This document shows, in pieces, positions 41,303 to 52,730 of a DNA stretch of 64,000 nucleotides. Origin of the DNA: Buchnera aphidicola (Aphis nasturtii). GTDB taxonomy: Bacteria; Pseudomonadota; Gammaproteobacteria; Enterobacterales; Enterobacteriaceae. Position 1 is the first letter of the stretch. Each line of letters begins with the position of its first letter. The stretch spans positions 273,448 through 337,447 of the forward strand of contig NZ_CP034888.1 of assembly GCF_005083345.1 (NCBI RefSeq), given 5' to 3'. A program made the translations under genes and the position numbers. Under the pieces are notes generated by a model that was not told where the DNA came from, did no database searches, and saw nothing but the letters and a program-made list of their open reading frames with translations.

Positions 41303-42325
41303 TTAAATTCCAGCATTATAATATTTTTCTTGATTTAATTTTAGAGTTGTTAAATTAAAATCTTTTTCTTTTACTAAACGTTCTTTTTTATACTCAGGAT
41401 GTAAATTTAATTTATTAAAAAGTTTTACATCACTTTCTTCTTCAGGATTATTAGAAGTCAATAATTTACATCCATAAAAAATAGAATTTGCTCCAACCAT
41501 AAAACACATAGCTTGTGTTTGATCATTCATTTCTTTTCGACCTGCTGATAATCGAATATAAGATTGAGGTAACATTATACGAGTAGCTGCTATAACTCTA
41601 ATAAAATCAAATGGATCTACATCTAAATTATTTTCCATTGGAGTTCCTGATATTTTAACTAACATATTAATTGGAACACTTTCAGGTTGTACAGATAAGT
41701 TAGATAATTGCATGAGTAATTCCATTCGATCTTGTATTTTTTCTCCAAGACCAATAATTCCTCCAGAACAAACTTTCATTCCAGCATCACGTACTACTTT
41801 TAAGGTTGTTAAACGTTCTTTATACGTTCTTGTAGTAATAACATGTTTATAAAAATTTTCAGATGTATCTAAATTATGATTATAAAAATCTAATCCTGCG
41901 TTTGACAATCTTTTTGCTTGAGCATTGTTAATTGTTCCTAAGGTCATACAGGTTTCCATACCCATCTTCTTTATTTCTTTAATTATTTTTTCTAAATATG
42001 GCATATCTTTTTCATTAGGATTTTTCCACGCTGCACCCATACAAAAACGAGTAGAACCTGAAGCTTTAGCATGTTTTGCAGATTTTAAAATCTGTTTTAA
42101 TTCTAACAATGGTTGTTTTTTTAATCCTGTTTTATATCTAGCACTTTGTGGACAATATTTACAGTCCTCTGGACATGAACCGGTTTTGATAGATAATAAT
42201 GTACTAATTTGTATTTTATTAGGATTAAAATTCTCACGATGTTTTTTTTGAGCTTCAAAAACAAGATCAAAAAAAGGCTTATCAAATAATAATTTTGTCT
42301 CTTTTAGAGTCCATTTTTGTTTCAT
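41303..42325 (-). CDS. bioB: Biotin synthase
   Basis: Radical-SAM enzyme that inserts sulfur into dethiobiotin. 340 residues against 346 in E. coli. The SAM cluster motif CPEDCKYC is at about residue 53, with [17 protein letters not shown] and SAGRKEM downstream, the last near the 2Fe-2S arginine. Divergent from bioA across 79 bases, as in E. coli, but I see no BirA-type operator palindrome in that spacer. Confidence 0.97.
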   Translation of the reverse strand: MKQKWTLKETKLLFDKPFFDLVFEAQKKHRENFNPNKIQISTLLSIKTGSCPEDCKYCPQSARYKTGLKKQPLLELKQILKSAKHAKASGSTRFCMGAAWKNPNEKDMPYLEKIIKEIKKMGMETCMTLGTINNAQAKRLSNAGLDFYNHNLDTSENFYKHVITTRTYKERLTTLKVVRDAGMKVCSGGIIGLGEKIQDRMELLMQLSNLSVQPESVPINMLVKISGTPMENNLDVDPFDFIRVIAATRIMLPQSYIRLSAGRKEMNDQTQAMCFMVGANSIFYGCKLLTSNNPEEESDVKLFNKLNLHPEYKKERLVKEKDFNLTTLKLNQEKYYNAGI

Positions 42326-42404
42326 ATAATCTCCAAAAAAAAATATGATTTTTTAAATTAAATGCTTATAATAAGGTATTCAATATTTTTATACATAAAT
42401 CATA

Positions 42405-43691
42405 ATGAGTCAATCTGATATATTGTTTGATTATAAACATATTTGGCATCCATATTCTTCTATTATAAATCCACTTCCTTGTTATTCTGTTATATCAGCT
42501 AAGGGAGTATATTTAAAACTAAAAAATGGAAAGAATATAATAGATGGAATGTCTTCATGGTGGTCTGCTATACATGGATATAATCATCCTATATTAAACA
42601 AATCTTTAAAGAAACAAATAAAAAAGATATCTCATGTTATGTTTGGAGGGATAACACATCCTTCGGCTATTCTACTTTGTAGAAAATTAATTAAATTAAC
42701 TCCAAAAAAATTAGATTGTATCTTTCTTTCAGATTCTGGATCCATATCTATTGAAGTAGCAATAAAAATGTTAATGCAATATTGGGAATCTTTAGGACAA
42801 AACAGAACAAAAATATTAACTATTCGGAATTCTTATCATGGCGATACCTTTGGTGCTATGTCTATTTCTGATCCTGATAATTCTATACATCACATATATA
42901 AAAAATTTTTACCAAAACATTTATTTGCGCATGCTCCTGTTTCTAATTTTAATCAAGAATGGAACTCTAATGACATTATATCGTTTCAAACAATAATAGA
43001 AGAAAATCAATTCAATATAGCTGGTGTAATATTAGAACCAATAGTACAAGGTGTAGGTGGGATGAAATTTTATCATCCTATATTTCTCAAAAAAGTTGAA
43101 GAATTATGCAAATATTATTCAATCCCGTTAGTTTTTGACGAAATTGCCACAGGGTTTGGTCGCACTGGAAAATTTTTTGCTTTTCAACACGCTAATGTCG
43201 TTCCTGATATATTGTGTCTAGGAAAAGCTATGACTGGTGGAACATTAACACTAGCTGCAACTTTAACTTCACGTAAGATCGCTAATACTATTAGCAAGAG
43301 TGATGTTGGTTGTTTTATGCATGGGCCAACTTATATGGGAAATCCATTAGCATGTTCTGCAGCTCATGCTAATATAAAAATATTAGAAAAAAACGAATGG
43401 AAAAAACAAGTTATTAATATTGAAAAAGAGCTATTAAATAGTTTATCACCTTTAATTGATCATCCAAGAGTTATTGATGTTCGTGTTTTAGGTGCTATAG
43501 GTGTAGTTGAATGTAAACAACATGTGAATTTAGAATTAATACAAAATTTTTTTGTAAAAAATGGCGTTTGGATAAGACCTTTTAAACAATTAATTTATAT
43601 TGTTCCACCTTATATTATTAGCATGAATAATTTAAAAAAACTTGTTAATGTTATTAAAAAATCTTTAAATGAAAATGTTTTATTTATTTAA
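42405..43691 (+). CDS. bioA: Adenosylmethionine-8-amino-7-oxononanoate aminotransferase
   Basis: PLP transaminase converting KAPA to DAPA with SAM as amino donor. 428 residues against 429 in E. coli. IWHPYSS, DGMSSWWSAIHGYNHP, VFDEIATGFGRTG and the PLP lysine in LCLGKAMTGG are conserved. A TATAAT (42367-42372) lies about 33 bases before the start and is the likely -10. It ends seven bases before the convergent pgl stop. Confidence 0.96.
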   Translation: MSQSDILFDYKHIWHPYSSIINPLPCYSVISAKGVYLKLKNGKNIIDGMSSWWSAIHGYNHPILNKSLKKQIKKISHVMFGGITHPSAILLCRKLIKLTPKKLDCIFLSDSGSISIEVAIKMLMQYWESLGQNRTKILTIRNSYHGDTFGAMSISDPDNSIHHIYKKFLPKHLFAHAPVSNFNQEWNSNDIISFQTIIEENQFNIAGVILEPIVQGVGGMKFYHPIFLKKVEELCKYYSIPLVFDEIATGFGRTGKFFAFQHANVVPDILCLGKAMTGGTLTLAATLTSRKIANTISKSDVGCFMHGPTYMGNPLACSAAHANIKILEKNEWKKQVINIEKELLNSLSPLIDHPRVIDVRVLGAIGVVECKQHVNLELIQNFFVKNGVWIRPFKQLIYIVPPYIISMNNLKKLVNVIKKSLNENVLFI

Positions 43692-43698
43692 AAATATT

Positions 43699-44703
43699 TT
43701 AAATTGTACAGATTAGTGTCCATATTGGTTCTTCTCCTGTAGAATATGTATGCAATGTCTTTAAACATCCTGTTTTTTTATTAATGCTATGCACAGTAAA
43801 CTTATTAGATTTTTGACCTGCGACAATTATATATTTATTATGAATGTCAATACAAAATGCCCGGGGTTGTTGTTCTGTCACGTAAACACTGATAAAAGAA
43901 ATTTTTCCATCATTTTTATTAATATGAAAAAGTGAAAGGCTATTTAATATTCTATCAGAGATATATAAAAAATTACCGCATGATGTTAAGTGAATGTCAG
44001 CGGACCAATATTTATTGGAAATAATATGATTTTTTACTATCGAGATATTTTGTATATTTTTTAATTGGGGTATGTTGTTTTGTATATATATTTTCCAGAC
44101 ATCTATAGTGCCATTTAATTCATTTATAGTATACACGAAATCTTCGTTAGGATGAAATGTAACATGACGCGGTCCTGAATTCAATTGAGTTTGAATCAAT
44201 TTTTGTTCTGTATTTTTTAATATACCATTTTTTGTTAAATAATATAAATAGATGCAGTTGTCTTTTAACGCTGTTACAAATAATATATTATATTTTATAT
44301 TTAATAACGCTGCATGACATCCTTTAATATTGTAAATAATTTGAATTGGATCTTTAGGTGTACCATTTTTACTCAATGGTATAACACTCAGGGAATTAGT
44401 ATGGTATGAACTACAAAACAAAAAATTTTTATCAGAACTAAAAGAAATATAGTTAGGGCTCCCTGGAATATAACTTTCACTTTTTTTTTCTAAATGACCA
44501 TTATTTTTGATAGTGTATACAAATATACGATTTTCAGGTCGAACACCAGCATATAATAAATTTTTATCTTTAATGTAATTGATTGGTTGCACTTGACCAT
44601 TAGTATGAACTGTTTGAATTAATTCCATATGGCCATTAGAATATAAATTCCATGCTTCTATAGTTTGACCTTTTGCATTAGCAATATAAACAATTTGTTT
44701 CAT
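43699..44703 (-). CDS. pgl: 6-phosphogluconolactonase
   Basis: Hydrolyses 6-phosphogluconolactone in the oxidative pentose phosphate pathway. 334 residues against 331 for E. coli Pgl (YbhE), a seven-bladed beta-propeller. Matching segments are YIANAKGQTIEAWNL, RHVTFHPNEDFVYTINEL and FCIDIHNKYIIVAGQKS. E. coli pgl also lies close to the bio genes. Confidence 0.95.
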   Translation of the reverse strand: MKQIVYIANAKGQTIEAWNLYSNGHMELIQTVHTNGQVQPINYIKDKNLLYAGVRPENRIFVYTIKNNGHLEKKSESYIPGSPNYISFSSDKNFLFCSSYHTNSLSVIPLSKNGTPKDPIQIIYNIKGCHAALLNIKYNILFVTALKDNCIYLYYLTKNGILKNTEQKLIQTQLNSGPRHVTFHPNEDFVYTINELNGTIDVWKIYIQNNIPQLKNIQNISIVKNHIISNKYWSADIHLTSCGNFLYISDRILNSLSLFHINKNDGKISFISVYVTEQQPRAFCIDIHNKYIIVAGQKSNKFTVHSINKKTGCLKTLHTYSTGEEPIWTLICTI

Positions 44704-44751
44704 ATATTTCCTTGTATAAAATAAAATTTTATTTTTTATAATTAATTTTAA

Positions 44752-47160
44752 TTATTTCATGTTCTTTAAATTTTTTAATAAGTTTAAAATCCAATTTACA
44801 CGTATAGAATCATCTTTAAAATCATGCAAAAATTTTAATTTCGTAGAATTAATCATTTTCCAAAGATGAGGTTCTTTTTGAAATATTGACAGTAAGTATT
44901 CCGTATTAATTAAATTACTTTTATTAAATTTTATAATTCCTATTTTTTTATTAGATTTAATATGTGTAATTCCCATTTTCTTTGCTAATAATTTAATTTT
45001 TGTAATTAATATTAAATTTTCAGCAAATCTTGGTAATTTTCCAAATTGATTTAAAAGCTCGAAAAATATTTTTTCAATTTCTTTTTCACTGTTAGCATTT
45101 TCAATTTTTTCATAAAAAAACAATCGTTGATTTATATCAATAATATAATTTTTTGATAAAAAAGCAGGCACATATAGTTCAATATCTGATTTTTTTACTA
45201 AATCGTCTAATAATATTTTTTTTTCTCCATGTTTATACAGTTTGATAGTTTTATTTAATAATTTCATATATAAATTAATTCCTATACCATCTATATGACC
45301 GCTTTGTTCTTTTCCCAGCAAATCACCTATCCCTCTAATCTCTAAATCTCTATTAGACAAACTAAATCCACCTCCAAAATTATTTGTCATCGAAATCGAT
45401 TCTAATCTTTTTTGAGCATCTAGTGTAATTTTTTTGAAGCTATTAACAAGTAAAAAAGCATATCCTTGATTATTAGATCGTCCAATTCTACCTCTTAGTT
45501 GATGTAACTGAGACAATCCAAAATGATCTGCGTTTTCAATAATAATAGTATTTGCTTTAGGTATGTCAATACCACTTTCTATAATAGTTGTACAAACTAA
45601 TATACTAAAATAGTTTTGATAAAATTCATTCATTATTTTTTTTAACTCAATATGATTCATTTTACCATGACCAACTTTAATTTTAACACCAGGAACTAAA
45701 TTCAATAGTTTTTCAGCTATATTATTAATTCCTTGAACTTTATTATATATATAATATACTTGACCACCTCTTGAGATTTCCTGAAAAATTGCTTTTTTTA
45801 TTACAATAGGGTTATACTCTTCTATAAAAGTTTTTATTTTTTTTCTTTCTTCCGGAGGGTTAGATATAATAGATAAATCTTTTATCCCATTCATTGTCAT
45901 ATTTAATGTACGAGGAATTGGAGTTGCTGTTAAAGTTAAAATATCAATATGAGAGTATATTTTTTTAATTATCTCTTTGTGAATTACACCGAATCGATGC
46001 TCTTCATCAATGATTAACAAACCAAGATTGTACCATTGAATGTTTTCAAATAAAACTTTATGAGTACCTATTAATATATTAATTTCACCAATGTTAATAT
46101 TTTTTAAAATTTCTTTCTTATCTCTTTCGTTTCGAAATCTAGATAATATATCAATATTTATAGGCCAATTAGAAAATCTTTTTGAAAAAGTATTAAAATG
46201 CTGTTCTGCCAACAATGTTGTAGGAACTAAAACAATAACTTGTTTTTTATTTGATATACATACAAAAGCAGCTCGCATTGCAACTTCTGTTTTTCCAAAA
46301 CCTACATCACCGCAAACTAACCTGTCCATAGGGATAGACTTATACATATCATTTAATACAGATTGTATAGCTTTTTTTTGATCTAAAGTAATCTTAAATA
46401 GACAATCTTGACAAAAAAGATTATATTCTTCTTCATTTTTTTTAAATGAAAAACCTTTTTTAGATAATCTATTTGCATAAATATTTAGTAAAATTGCAGC
46501 ATGATCATATAAATTTTGACTAATTTTATTTTTTTCTTTTTCCCATTTATCATGGCCTAATTTATGTAAAACAATATTTTTTTTCAAGTTTCCTACATAT
46601 GGCGAGATTAAATGTAAAGATGAAATAGGTACATATAACTTATTTTCTTCTGCATATAAAATTACTAAATATTCAGATTCATAACTAGCTGTTTTTATTG
46701 TAGTTAATCCTTGATATCTTCCGATTCCATGTTGAATATGTATAATAAGATCATTAAATTTTAACTGATATAAAAATTGATTGTTAATTAGTACGGTATT
46801 TTTATCATTAAAACTTTTAATTATTTCTTGTGTAGCAACAAATAAAAAATTTTTTTTAACATCTATAAAACTATTTTTTAAACTTCCTATAATGTAAAAA
46901 AAATTATTTTCATTATTGACATCATAAATATTTTTTATATATTTAGGATAAATATTTTTTAAATTTAAAAATTTTAAGACTGTTATTAAACATTCTTGTT
47001 TTTTTATAAAAAAAATAGTTTTTCCTGAAAAATTATATAAAAAAGTAAAAATTTTATTAAAGTTTTTTTTACTTTCATTTTTTTTGAAAAAACTTGGCAA
47101 TTTTTGATACTGATAATTTAAAAAATTTTTATTTTCTATATTTTTTAGGACGGTTGTCAT
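44752..47160 (-). CDS. mfd: Transcription-repair coupling factor Mfd, lacking the N-terminal UvrA-binding module
   Basis: DNA translocase that displaces stalled RNA polymerase. 802 residues against 1148 in E. coli. The protein begins in what corresponds to domain 3 (QKLPSFFKK aligns near E. coli residue 340); the RNAP-interacting domain follows (IHIQHGIGRYQG, LYVPISSLHLI, about 135-185), then the helicase core with VCGDVGFGKTEVAMRAA, DEEHRFG and QLHQLRGRIGRS, and the C-terminal domain. The UvrB-like domains that recruit UvrA are missing and no remnant is visible upstream. It should still push RNAP but cannot deliver UvrA. Confidence 0.95.
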   Translation of the reverse strand: MTTVLKNIENKNFLNYQYQKLPSFFKKNESKKNFNKIFTFLYNFSGKTIFFIKKQECLITVLKFLNLKNIYPKYIKNIYDVNNENNFFYIIGSLKNSFIDVKKNFLFVATQEIIKSFNDKNTVLINNQFLYQLKFNDLIIHIQHGIGRYQGLTTIKTASYESEYLVILYAEENKLYVPISSLHLISPYVGNLKKNIVLHKLGHDKWEKEKNKISQNLYDHAAILLNIYANRLSKKGFSFKKNEEEYNLFCQDCLFKITLDQKKAIQSVLNDMYKSIPMDRLVCGDVGFGKTEVAMRAAFVCISNKKQVIVLVPTTLLAEQHFNTFSKRFSNWPINIDILSRFRNERDKKEILKNINIGEINILIGTHKVLFENIQWYNLGLLIIDEEHRFGVIHKEIIKKIYSHIDILTLTATPIPRTLNMTMNGIKDLSIISNPPEERKKIKTFIEEYNPIVIKKAIFQEISRGGQVYYIYNKVQGINNIAEKLLNLVPGVKIKVGHGKMNHIELKKIMNEFYQNYFSILVCTTIIESGIDIPKANTIIIENADHFGLSQLHQLRGRIGRSNNQGYAFLLVNSFKKITLDAQKRLESISMTNNFGGGFSLSNRDLEIRGIGDLLGKEQSGHIDGIGINLYMKLLNKTIKLYKHGEKKILLDDLVKKSDIELYVPAFLSKNYIIDINQRLFFYEKIENANSEKEIEKIFFELLNQFGKLPRFAENLILITKIKLLAKKMGITHIKSNKKIGIIKFNKSNLINTEYLLSIFQKEPHLWKMINSTKLKFLHDFKDDSIRVNWILNLLKNLKNMK

Positions 47161-47538
47161 GATAGAATATTTTTAAATAAAATGAAAATTCTTTAATTTT
47201 AATTAAGAATTTTCAAAAAATGGTTGTCAAAATTAGATTTTATTTATGCTTAAAATATTTTTATGTAAATTAATTATATTATTTCAAACTTTTTATTTAT
47301 TTCATAATAAAATTAAAATAAATCTTATTATTTTAAAAAAAATAAACTAATTTATTTTAAAATAAATGTTAAAAAATATAAAATAAAGATTATATTTATA
47401 ATTTATTACATTAAAATTTTTTTAATTATAATAAAATATTATTTCTGATTTAATTAACTAATTTTTTACTAATAAAATTTTTGTTTAGAAAAATATTAAA
47501 GTTTATTATAAAAAATTTTATCGATAAAAGATATTTTA
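47161..47538. other. 378-base non-coding spacer between mfd and lolC
   Basis: Extremely AT-rich divergent spacer with no ORF. E. coli has ycfT between these genes, so it may be eroded coding DNA. It must hold promoters for mfd and lolCDE; one candidate is listed separately. Confidence 0.6.
47481..47509 (+). promoter_or_regulatory. Candidate promoter for lolCDE
   Basis: TTGTTT (47481-47486) and TATTAT (47504-47509) are spaced by 17 bases, with a predicted start about 22 bases before the lolC ATG. Reasonable fit to sigma-70, but chance matches are frequent in this base composition. Confidence 0.4.
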
Positions 47539-48738
47539 ATGTATAAGCCTATATATGTATTTATTGGTTTGCGTTATTTATGGAATTCTCGTTTAACAAC
47601 TTTTAAAAAAATTATTACTGTTTTATCTATTATAGGTATTAGTATTGGCATATCATCTATTATTATTACAATATCTTTAATTAAGGGAGTCCAAAATGAA
47701 TTTAAAAAAAATATTCTTTCATTTATTCCTCATTTAATTATTACAAATAAAAATTTTTATATCAATGAATCAGATTTTCCTAAAAATATTTTAAAATTAA
47801 AAGATATTCAAAAAATATCTAGTTTTATTAGTAATAAAGTTTTGATTCAAAGTAAAAAGAATATAACTATAGGTGAAATTATTACTTTTAAAGAAAAAAA
47901 TTATGATACCTTTGAACTCTATAATATTAAAGACCATTTATACACACTTAATTCGAAAGAAAATAACGTTATTTTAGGGAAAAAGTTAGCAGAAAAATTA
48001 CATGTCAATATTAATGATTCAATTAAATTGATGATTTTACCTAGTAGTCAAAAAAACTTTTTAAAAAAAAAATTTAATGCACAAACATTTAAAATCACTG
48101 GTTTATTTTATACAAAAAATGACATTGATAATTACCAAATATTAATTAATACTAAAATTGCATTAAATTTTTTAAATTATTATAAAAATTATATTACCGG
48201 TTGGAGAGTTTGGTTGAAAGATCCATTTTCTTTTGATATCAACACATTTAAAACAAAAAAAAACAATTTGATTTTTTTAGATTGGAAAATAAAACAAGGT
48301 GAATTATTTAAAGCAATTCAAATTGAAAAATATATTATGTTGCTTTTTTTTATTTCAATTTTGTTAATTGTAGGAATTAATATAGTTATTACTTTAACAG
48401 TAAATATGTTAGAAAAGCAAAACATCATTGCAATTTTACAAACACAAGGATTATGTCGAAAAAAAATTATGCTAATATTTATTACGTTAGGTTCAAGTAC
48501 TGCTTTCATTGGTAATTTCTTAGGGACATTAATTAGTTTGATATTAATATTCCAAGGAAAAATTATAAATTTTTTAATAAATGCTTTTTTTAATAATATC
48601 AATATTTCAATAAAAATTTTCCCCTTTCACACTTTCTTAGTCAACATCGTATGTATATTAATTTCTATTTTATCTACATTATACCCAATTTGGAATATTA
48701 CTAAATCAACTCCTTCTAAAATTTTATCTCATGAATAA
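47539..48738 (+). CDS. lolC: Lipoprotein-releasing system permease LolC
   Basis: Inner-membrane subunit of LolCDE, which extracts outer-membrane lipoproteins and hands them to LolA. 399 residues, the E. coli length. One N-terminal membrane segment after FIGLRYLW, a large periplasmic domain (about 50-265), then three C-terminal segments; KQNIIAILQTQGL and LSTLYPIWN are typical. It overlaps lolD by eight bases. Confidence 0.95.
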   Translation: MYKPIYVFIGLRYLWNSRLTTFKKIITVLSIIGISIGISSIIITISLIKGVQNEFKKNILSFIPHLIITNKNFYINESDFPKNILKLKDIQKISSFISNKVLIQSKKNITIGEIITFKEKNYDTFELYNIKDHLYTLNSKENNVILGKKLAEKLHVNINDSIKLMILPSSQKNFLKKKFNAQTFKITGLFYTKNDIDNYQILINTKIALNFLNYYKNYITGWRVWLKDPFSFDINTFKTKKNNLIFLDWKIKQGELFKAIQIEKYIMLLFFISILLIVGINIVITLTVNMLEKQNIIAILQTQGLCRKKIMLIFITLGSSTAFIGNFLGTLISLILIFQGKIINFLINAFFNNINISIKIFPFHTFLVNIVCILISILSTLYPIWNITKSTPSKILSHE

Positions 48739-49423
48739 TACAATTTTACAATGCATTAATTTAACTAAATCTTACCAAGATAAAACAAGCATAACTCATA
48801 TCTTAAAAAATGTATCATTTTATCTTAATAAAAGTGACATAGCAGTTATTATTGGAAAATCAGGATCTGGAAAAAGTACTTTTTTACACTTAATGAGCGG
48901 ATTAGAACAACCTACTTCTGGAGCTATTTTATTTAATGGTATATCATTAAGTTCGATGTCATCTAATCAAATAGCTCAATTAAGAAATTTACATTTAGGA
49001 TTTATTTATCAATTTCATCATTTACTTTTAGATTTTAATGTACTTGAAAACGTTGCAATGCCGTTACTTATTAGTAATAAAAGCATCAAAGAAGCTAAAG
49101 AAAAAGCATATGAAATGTTAATGAAAGTTAATTTAGAAAAAAAAATTAAAAAATATCCATCTGAATTGTCTGGCGGAGAAAGGCAACGAGTAGCTATTGC
49201 TCGAGCTTTTATTAATCAACCCAAGCTAATAATAGCAGATGAGCCTACTGGAAATTTAGATTCTTATAATGCGAAAATAATTTTTGATTTAATATATGAA
49301 TTAAATGTTAATTTAAAAACTTCTTTTTTGATTGTAACACATGATCTTTTTTTTGCAAAAAAAGCACATGTTTTATTTGAAATAAAACATAACCGATTAA
49401 ATATAAAAAAACATATTCAATGA
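48731..49423 (+). CDS. lolD: Lipoprotein-releasing system ATPase LolD
   Basis: Powers LolCDE. 230 residues against 233 in E. coli. Walker A GKSGSGKST, signature LSGGERQRVAIARA, Walker B LIIADEPTGNLD and the switch histidine in IVTHD are all present. It overlaps lolC by eight and lolE by four bases, so the three are one translationally coupled operon. Confidence 0.97.
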   Translation: MNNTILQCINLTKSYQDKTSITHILKNVSFYLNKSDIAVIIGKSGSGKSTFLHLMSGLEQPTSGAILFNGISLSSMSSNQIAQLRNLHLGFIYQFHHLLLDFNVLENVAMPLLISNKSIKEAKEKAYEMLMKVNLEKKIKKYPSELSGGERQRVAIARAFINQPKLIIADEPTGNLDSYNAKIIFDLIYELNVNLKTSFLIVTHDLFFAKKAHVLFEIKHNRLNIKKHIQ

Positions 49424-50658
49424 ATTTTTTATCTTTTTTTATTGCAAGACGCTTATCTTTACAAAACAATAAAAATTATATATTTTTTTTAATTTCTATT
49501 TTATCTAAAATAGCTATTTCTGTAAGTGTTTTTATATTAATTATTAGCATTAGCGCTTTAAATGGATTTAAAATACTAGTTAATAAAAATATTTTGTCAT
49601 CTTTGCCTCACGGAATTATACAATCAATAGATAAACCATTTTTCCATTGGGAAAAGATGATAAAAAAAATTAATTGTGTATCAGGAGTTAATTATTCTGA
49701 ACCATATATTTTCATGAATGGAGTTTTATTAAAAGAAAATAAAATTAAATTTTTTAATGTTAAAAGTTTTAACAATATAAAATATATAAAAAAATATTTT
49801 TCTTTTCAAAAAAAATATCAGTTATCAAAGTTAAATAGTGTAAAAAATAACCAAATAATTCTTTCTTCTGATTTATCTAAAGATTTACTAATAAAAGAAG
49901 GAGATTGGATTAATTTAATAATTGTTGATAATAAATTTTCTTTTCAATTAAATAAAATAAAAATATTTTCTTTTCAAATAAAATCTATATTTCATTCTAA
50001 TGGAGTTTCAAACTCTAATATTGGATTAATTCCATTTTCTTTTTTTCAAGATAATTTTAATATAATAAACAATATTAATGCTATTGAATTATATATGTCC
50101 AACCCATTAGAGGCTAATAAAATTATTTTAGATGTAGCTAAAAAAATTCAAAATCCTATTTTTTTATATACTTGGATAAATAATTATAAATATATATATA
50201 ATGATATTAAAAAAATTAAAATAATAATATACATTACATTATTCATGCTCATAATCATTTCTTCTTTCAGTGTGATTTCTATATCTTTACTATCTATTTC
50301 AAAAAAAATAAAAGATATTTCTATTTTACGTAGCATGGGTGCTAACAATATTCTTATTCAGCTTATTTTTTTATATTATGGTTTTCGTTTTGTTTTGGTA
50401 GGAAATTTAATAGGTTTATTATCTGGAATTGTAATTATTTTAAATTGTAAAAAAATTATGTTTTTTTTAGAAAAATATTTTAATAATAGCTTATTACTGA
50501 ATAATGTTTATTATCATAATTTTTTATTATTAAACCTACATTTATCAGATATAATTATTATTTTTATCAGTACTATAGTAATAGGAATTATCTCGAATTG
50601 GTATCCTGCATATTACGCTGCAAAAATAGATCCGAGTAAGGTGTTAAAAAAATTTTAG
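49420..50658 (+). CDS. lolE: Lipoprotein-releasing system permease LolE
   Basis: Second membrane subunit of LolCDE, the one that first binds the lipoprotein. 412 residues against 414 in E. coli. The layout is one N-terminal membrane segment, a periplasmic domain and three C-terminal segments, with DISILRSMGAN and the end YPAYYAAKIDPSKVL. The start overlaps the lolD stop by four bases. The periplasmic domain is much more diverged from E. coli than in LolC. Confidence 0.93.
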   Translation: MNFLSFFIARRLSLQNNKNYIFFLISILSKIAISVSVFILIISISALNGFKILVNKNILSSLPHGIIQSIDKPFFHWEKMIKKINCVSGVNYSEPYIFMNGVLLKENKIKFFNVKSFNNIKYIKKYFSFQKKYQLSKLNSVKNNQIILSSDLSKDLLIKEGDWINLIIVDNKFSFQLNKIKIFSFQIKSIFHSNGVSNSNIGLIPFSFFQDNFNIINNINAIELYMSNPLEANKIILDVAKKIQNPIFLYTWINNYKYIYNDIKKIKIIIYITLFMLIIISSFSVISISLLSISKKIKDISILRSMGANNILIQLIFLYYGFRFVLVGNLIGLLSGIVIILNCKKIMFFLEKYFNNSLLLNNVYYHNFLLLNLHLSDIIIIFISTIVIGIISNWYPAYYAAKIDPSKVLKKF

Positions 50659-50746
50659 TTATTTAATATAATAAAAAATATTTTTAATTAATTAAAATTT
50701 TTTTATAAATATAATATTAATTTTTTATGATTTACTAACAAAATAA

Positions 50747-51757
<1,011 letters not shown>

Positions 51758-51783
51758 ATAAAATATATTTATAATTTATAAGC

Positions 51784-51816
51784 ACAGCAGTATTAAGTTT
51801 TTACTTAATACTGTGT
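51784..51816. terminator. Hairpin after gapA, convergent with queF
   Basis: CAGTATTAAG (51788-51797) pairs with CTTAATACTG (51804-51813) across a TTTTTA loop; outer ACA/TGT bases can extend the stem past one unpaired G. It lies between two convergent genes, so it probably ends both transcripts. Confidence 0.6.
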
Positions 51817-51852
51817 ATTAAAAAAATCATAAAATATCTAATAAATAAATTA

Positions 51853-52644
51853 TTATTGTCTCGCTAATCTAATAAAAGAAGGTTCAAAACAAATATTACT
51901 TCTCCATGGATTAATATCAATACCCCCTCTTCGAGTGTATCTTGCATAAACACTAAGTTTTTGAGGGTTACAGATATTTTGAATATCATTAAATATTCTT
52001 TCAATGCATTCTTCATGAAATTCGTTATGGGTACGAAATGAGATTAAATATTTTAACAGCGCAGTATGACTAATTTTTTGACCACTATATGTAATATTTA
52101 TTGATGCCCAATCAGGTTGATTAGTTATAGGACAATTTGATTTAAATAAATTACTGTATAAAGATTCCGTAACTAATTCTTTCTTTGTAGAAGAATTTTT
52201 AAGTAATGATTTATTATAATTATATGATTTTATTGAAATATTTTTATTATCTATACATGTTCCAAAAAATTTTGATATACCTATGTTTTCAATATCATGT
52301 AAATTAAATAATTTTACTGAAACTTTTCCTATGACACATTTATGAAAATCAGATGTAAATTTCTCTATTAAATTAACACTATTTTCAAATTTAATTTGAT
52401 TAAAACTATTTATATAAATTTTTAAACTTTTAGATTCAACAATATTTTTAGTTGTGCTATCAAATTCTATTCTAGCGATAGCAATTTGTGGCATTCCATA
52501 TAAATTTAACCAAGATAGCTCATATAATGTCCAAATATCTTTACCTATAAATGGAAGATTTGTATGATTTATTTTAATATTTATACGATGTTTTTTTCTT
52601 GGTATACTTTTTAATAAATGAAATTGATTTATTTTAACAATCAT
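51853..52644 (-). CDS. queF: NADPH-dependent 7-cyano-7-deazaguanine reductase
   Basis: Reduces preQ0 to preQ1 for queuosine in tRNA. 263 residues against 282 in E. coli; the long (two-domain) YqcD type. The catalytic cysteine lies in FKSNCPITNQPDW with the conserved aspartate, and the substrate glutamate in FRTHNEFHEECIERIF. The E. coli locus is elsewhere, so this is a rearranged position. No other queuosine gene is in the window. Confidence 0.93.
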   Translation of the reverse strand: MIVKINQFHLLKSIPRKKHRINIKINHTNLPFIGKDIWTLYELSWLNLYGMPQIAIARIEFDSTTKNIVESKSLKIYINSFNQIKFENSVNLIEKFTSDFHKCVIGKVSVKLFNLHDIENIGISKFFGTCIDNKNISIKSYNYNKSLLKNSSTKKELVTESLYSNLFKSNCPITNQPDWASINITYSGQKISHTALLKYLISFRTHNEFHEECIERIFNDIQNICNPQKLSVYARYTRRGGIDINPWRSNICFEPSFIRLARQ

Positions 52645-52730
52645 ATTATTTCTTTTTAAATAGAGAAATGAATTAACATATTTCTTTGTTTTTTCAAAAA
52701 AATTATTTACAATAAAATTGTATAATATTT

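Noticed and set aside
42326-42404. BirA operator between bioB and bioA
   Set aside because: No TTGTAAACC-type inverted repeat is visible.
46091-46381. 96-codon frame antisense to the mfd helicase core
   Set aside because: Shadow of conserved Walker A region; no independent support.
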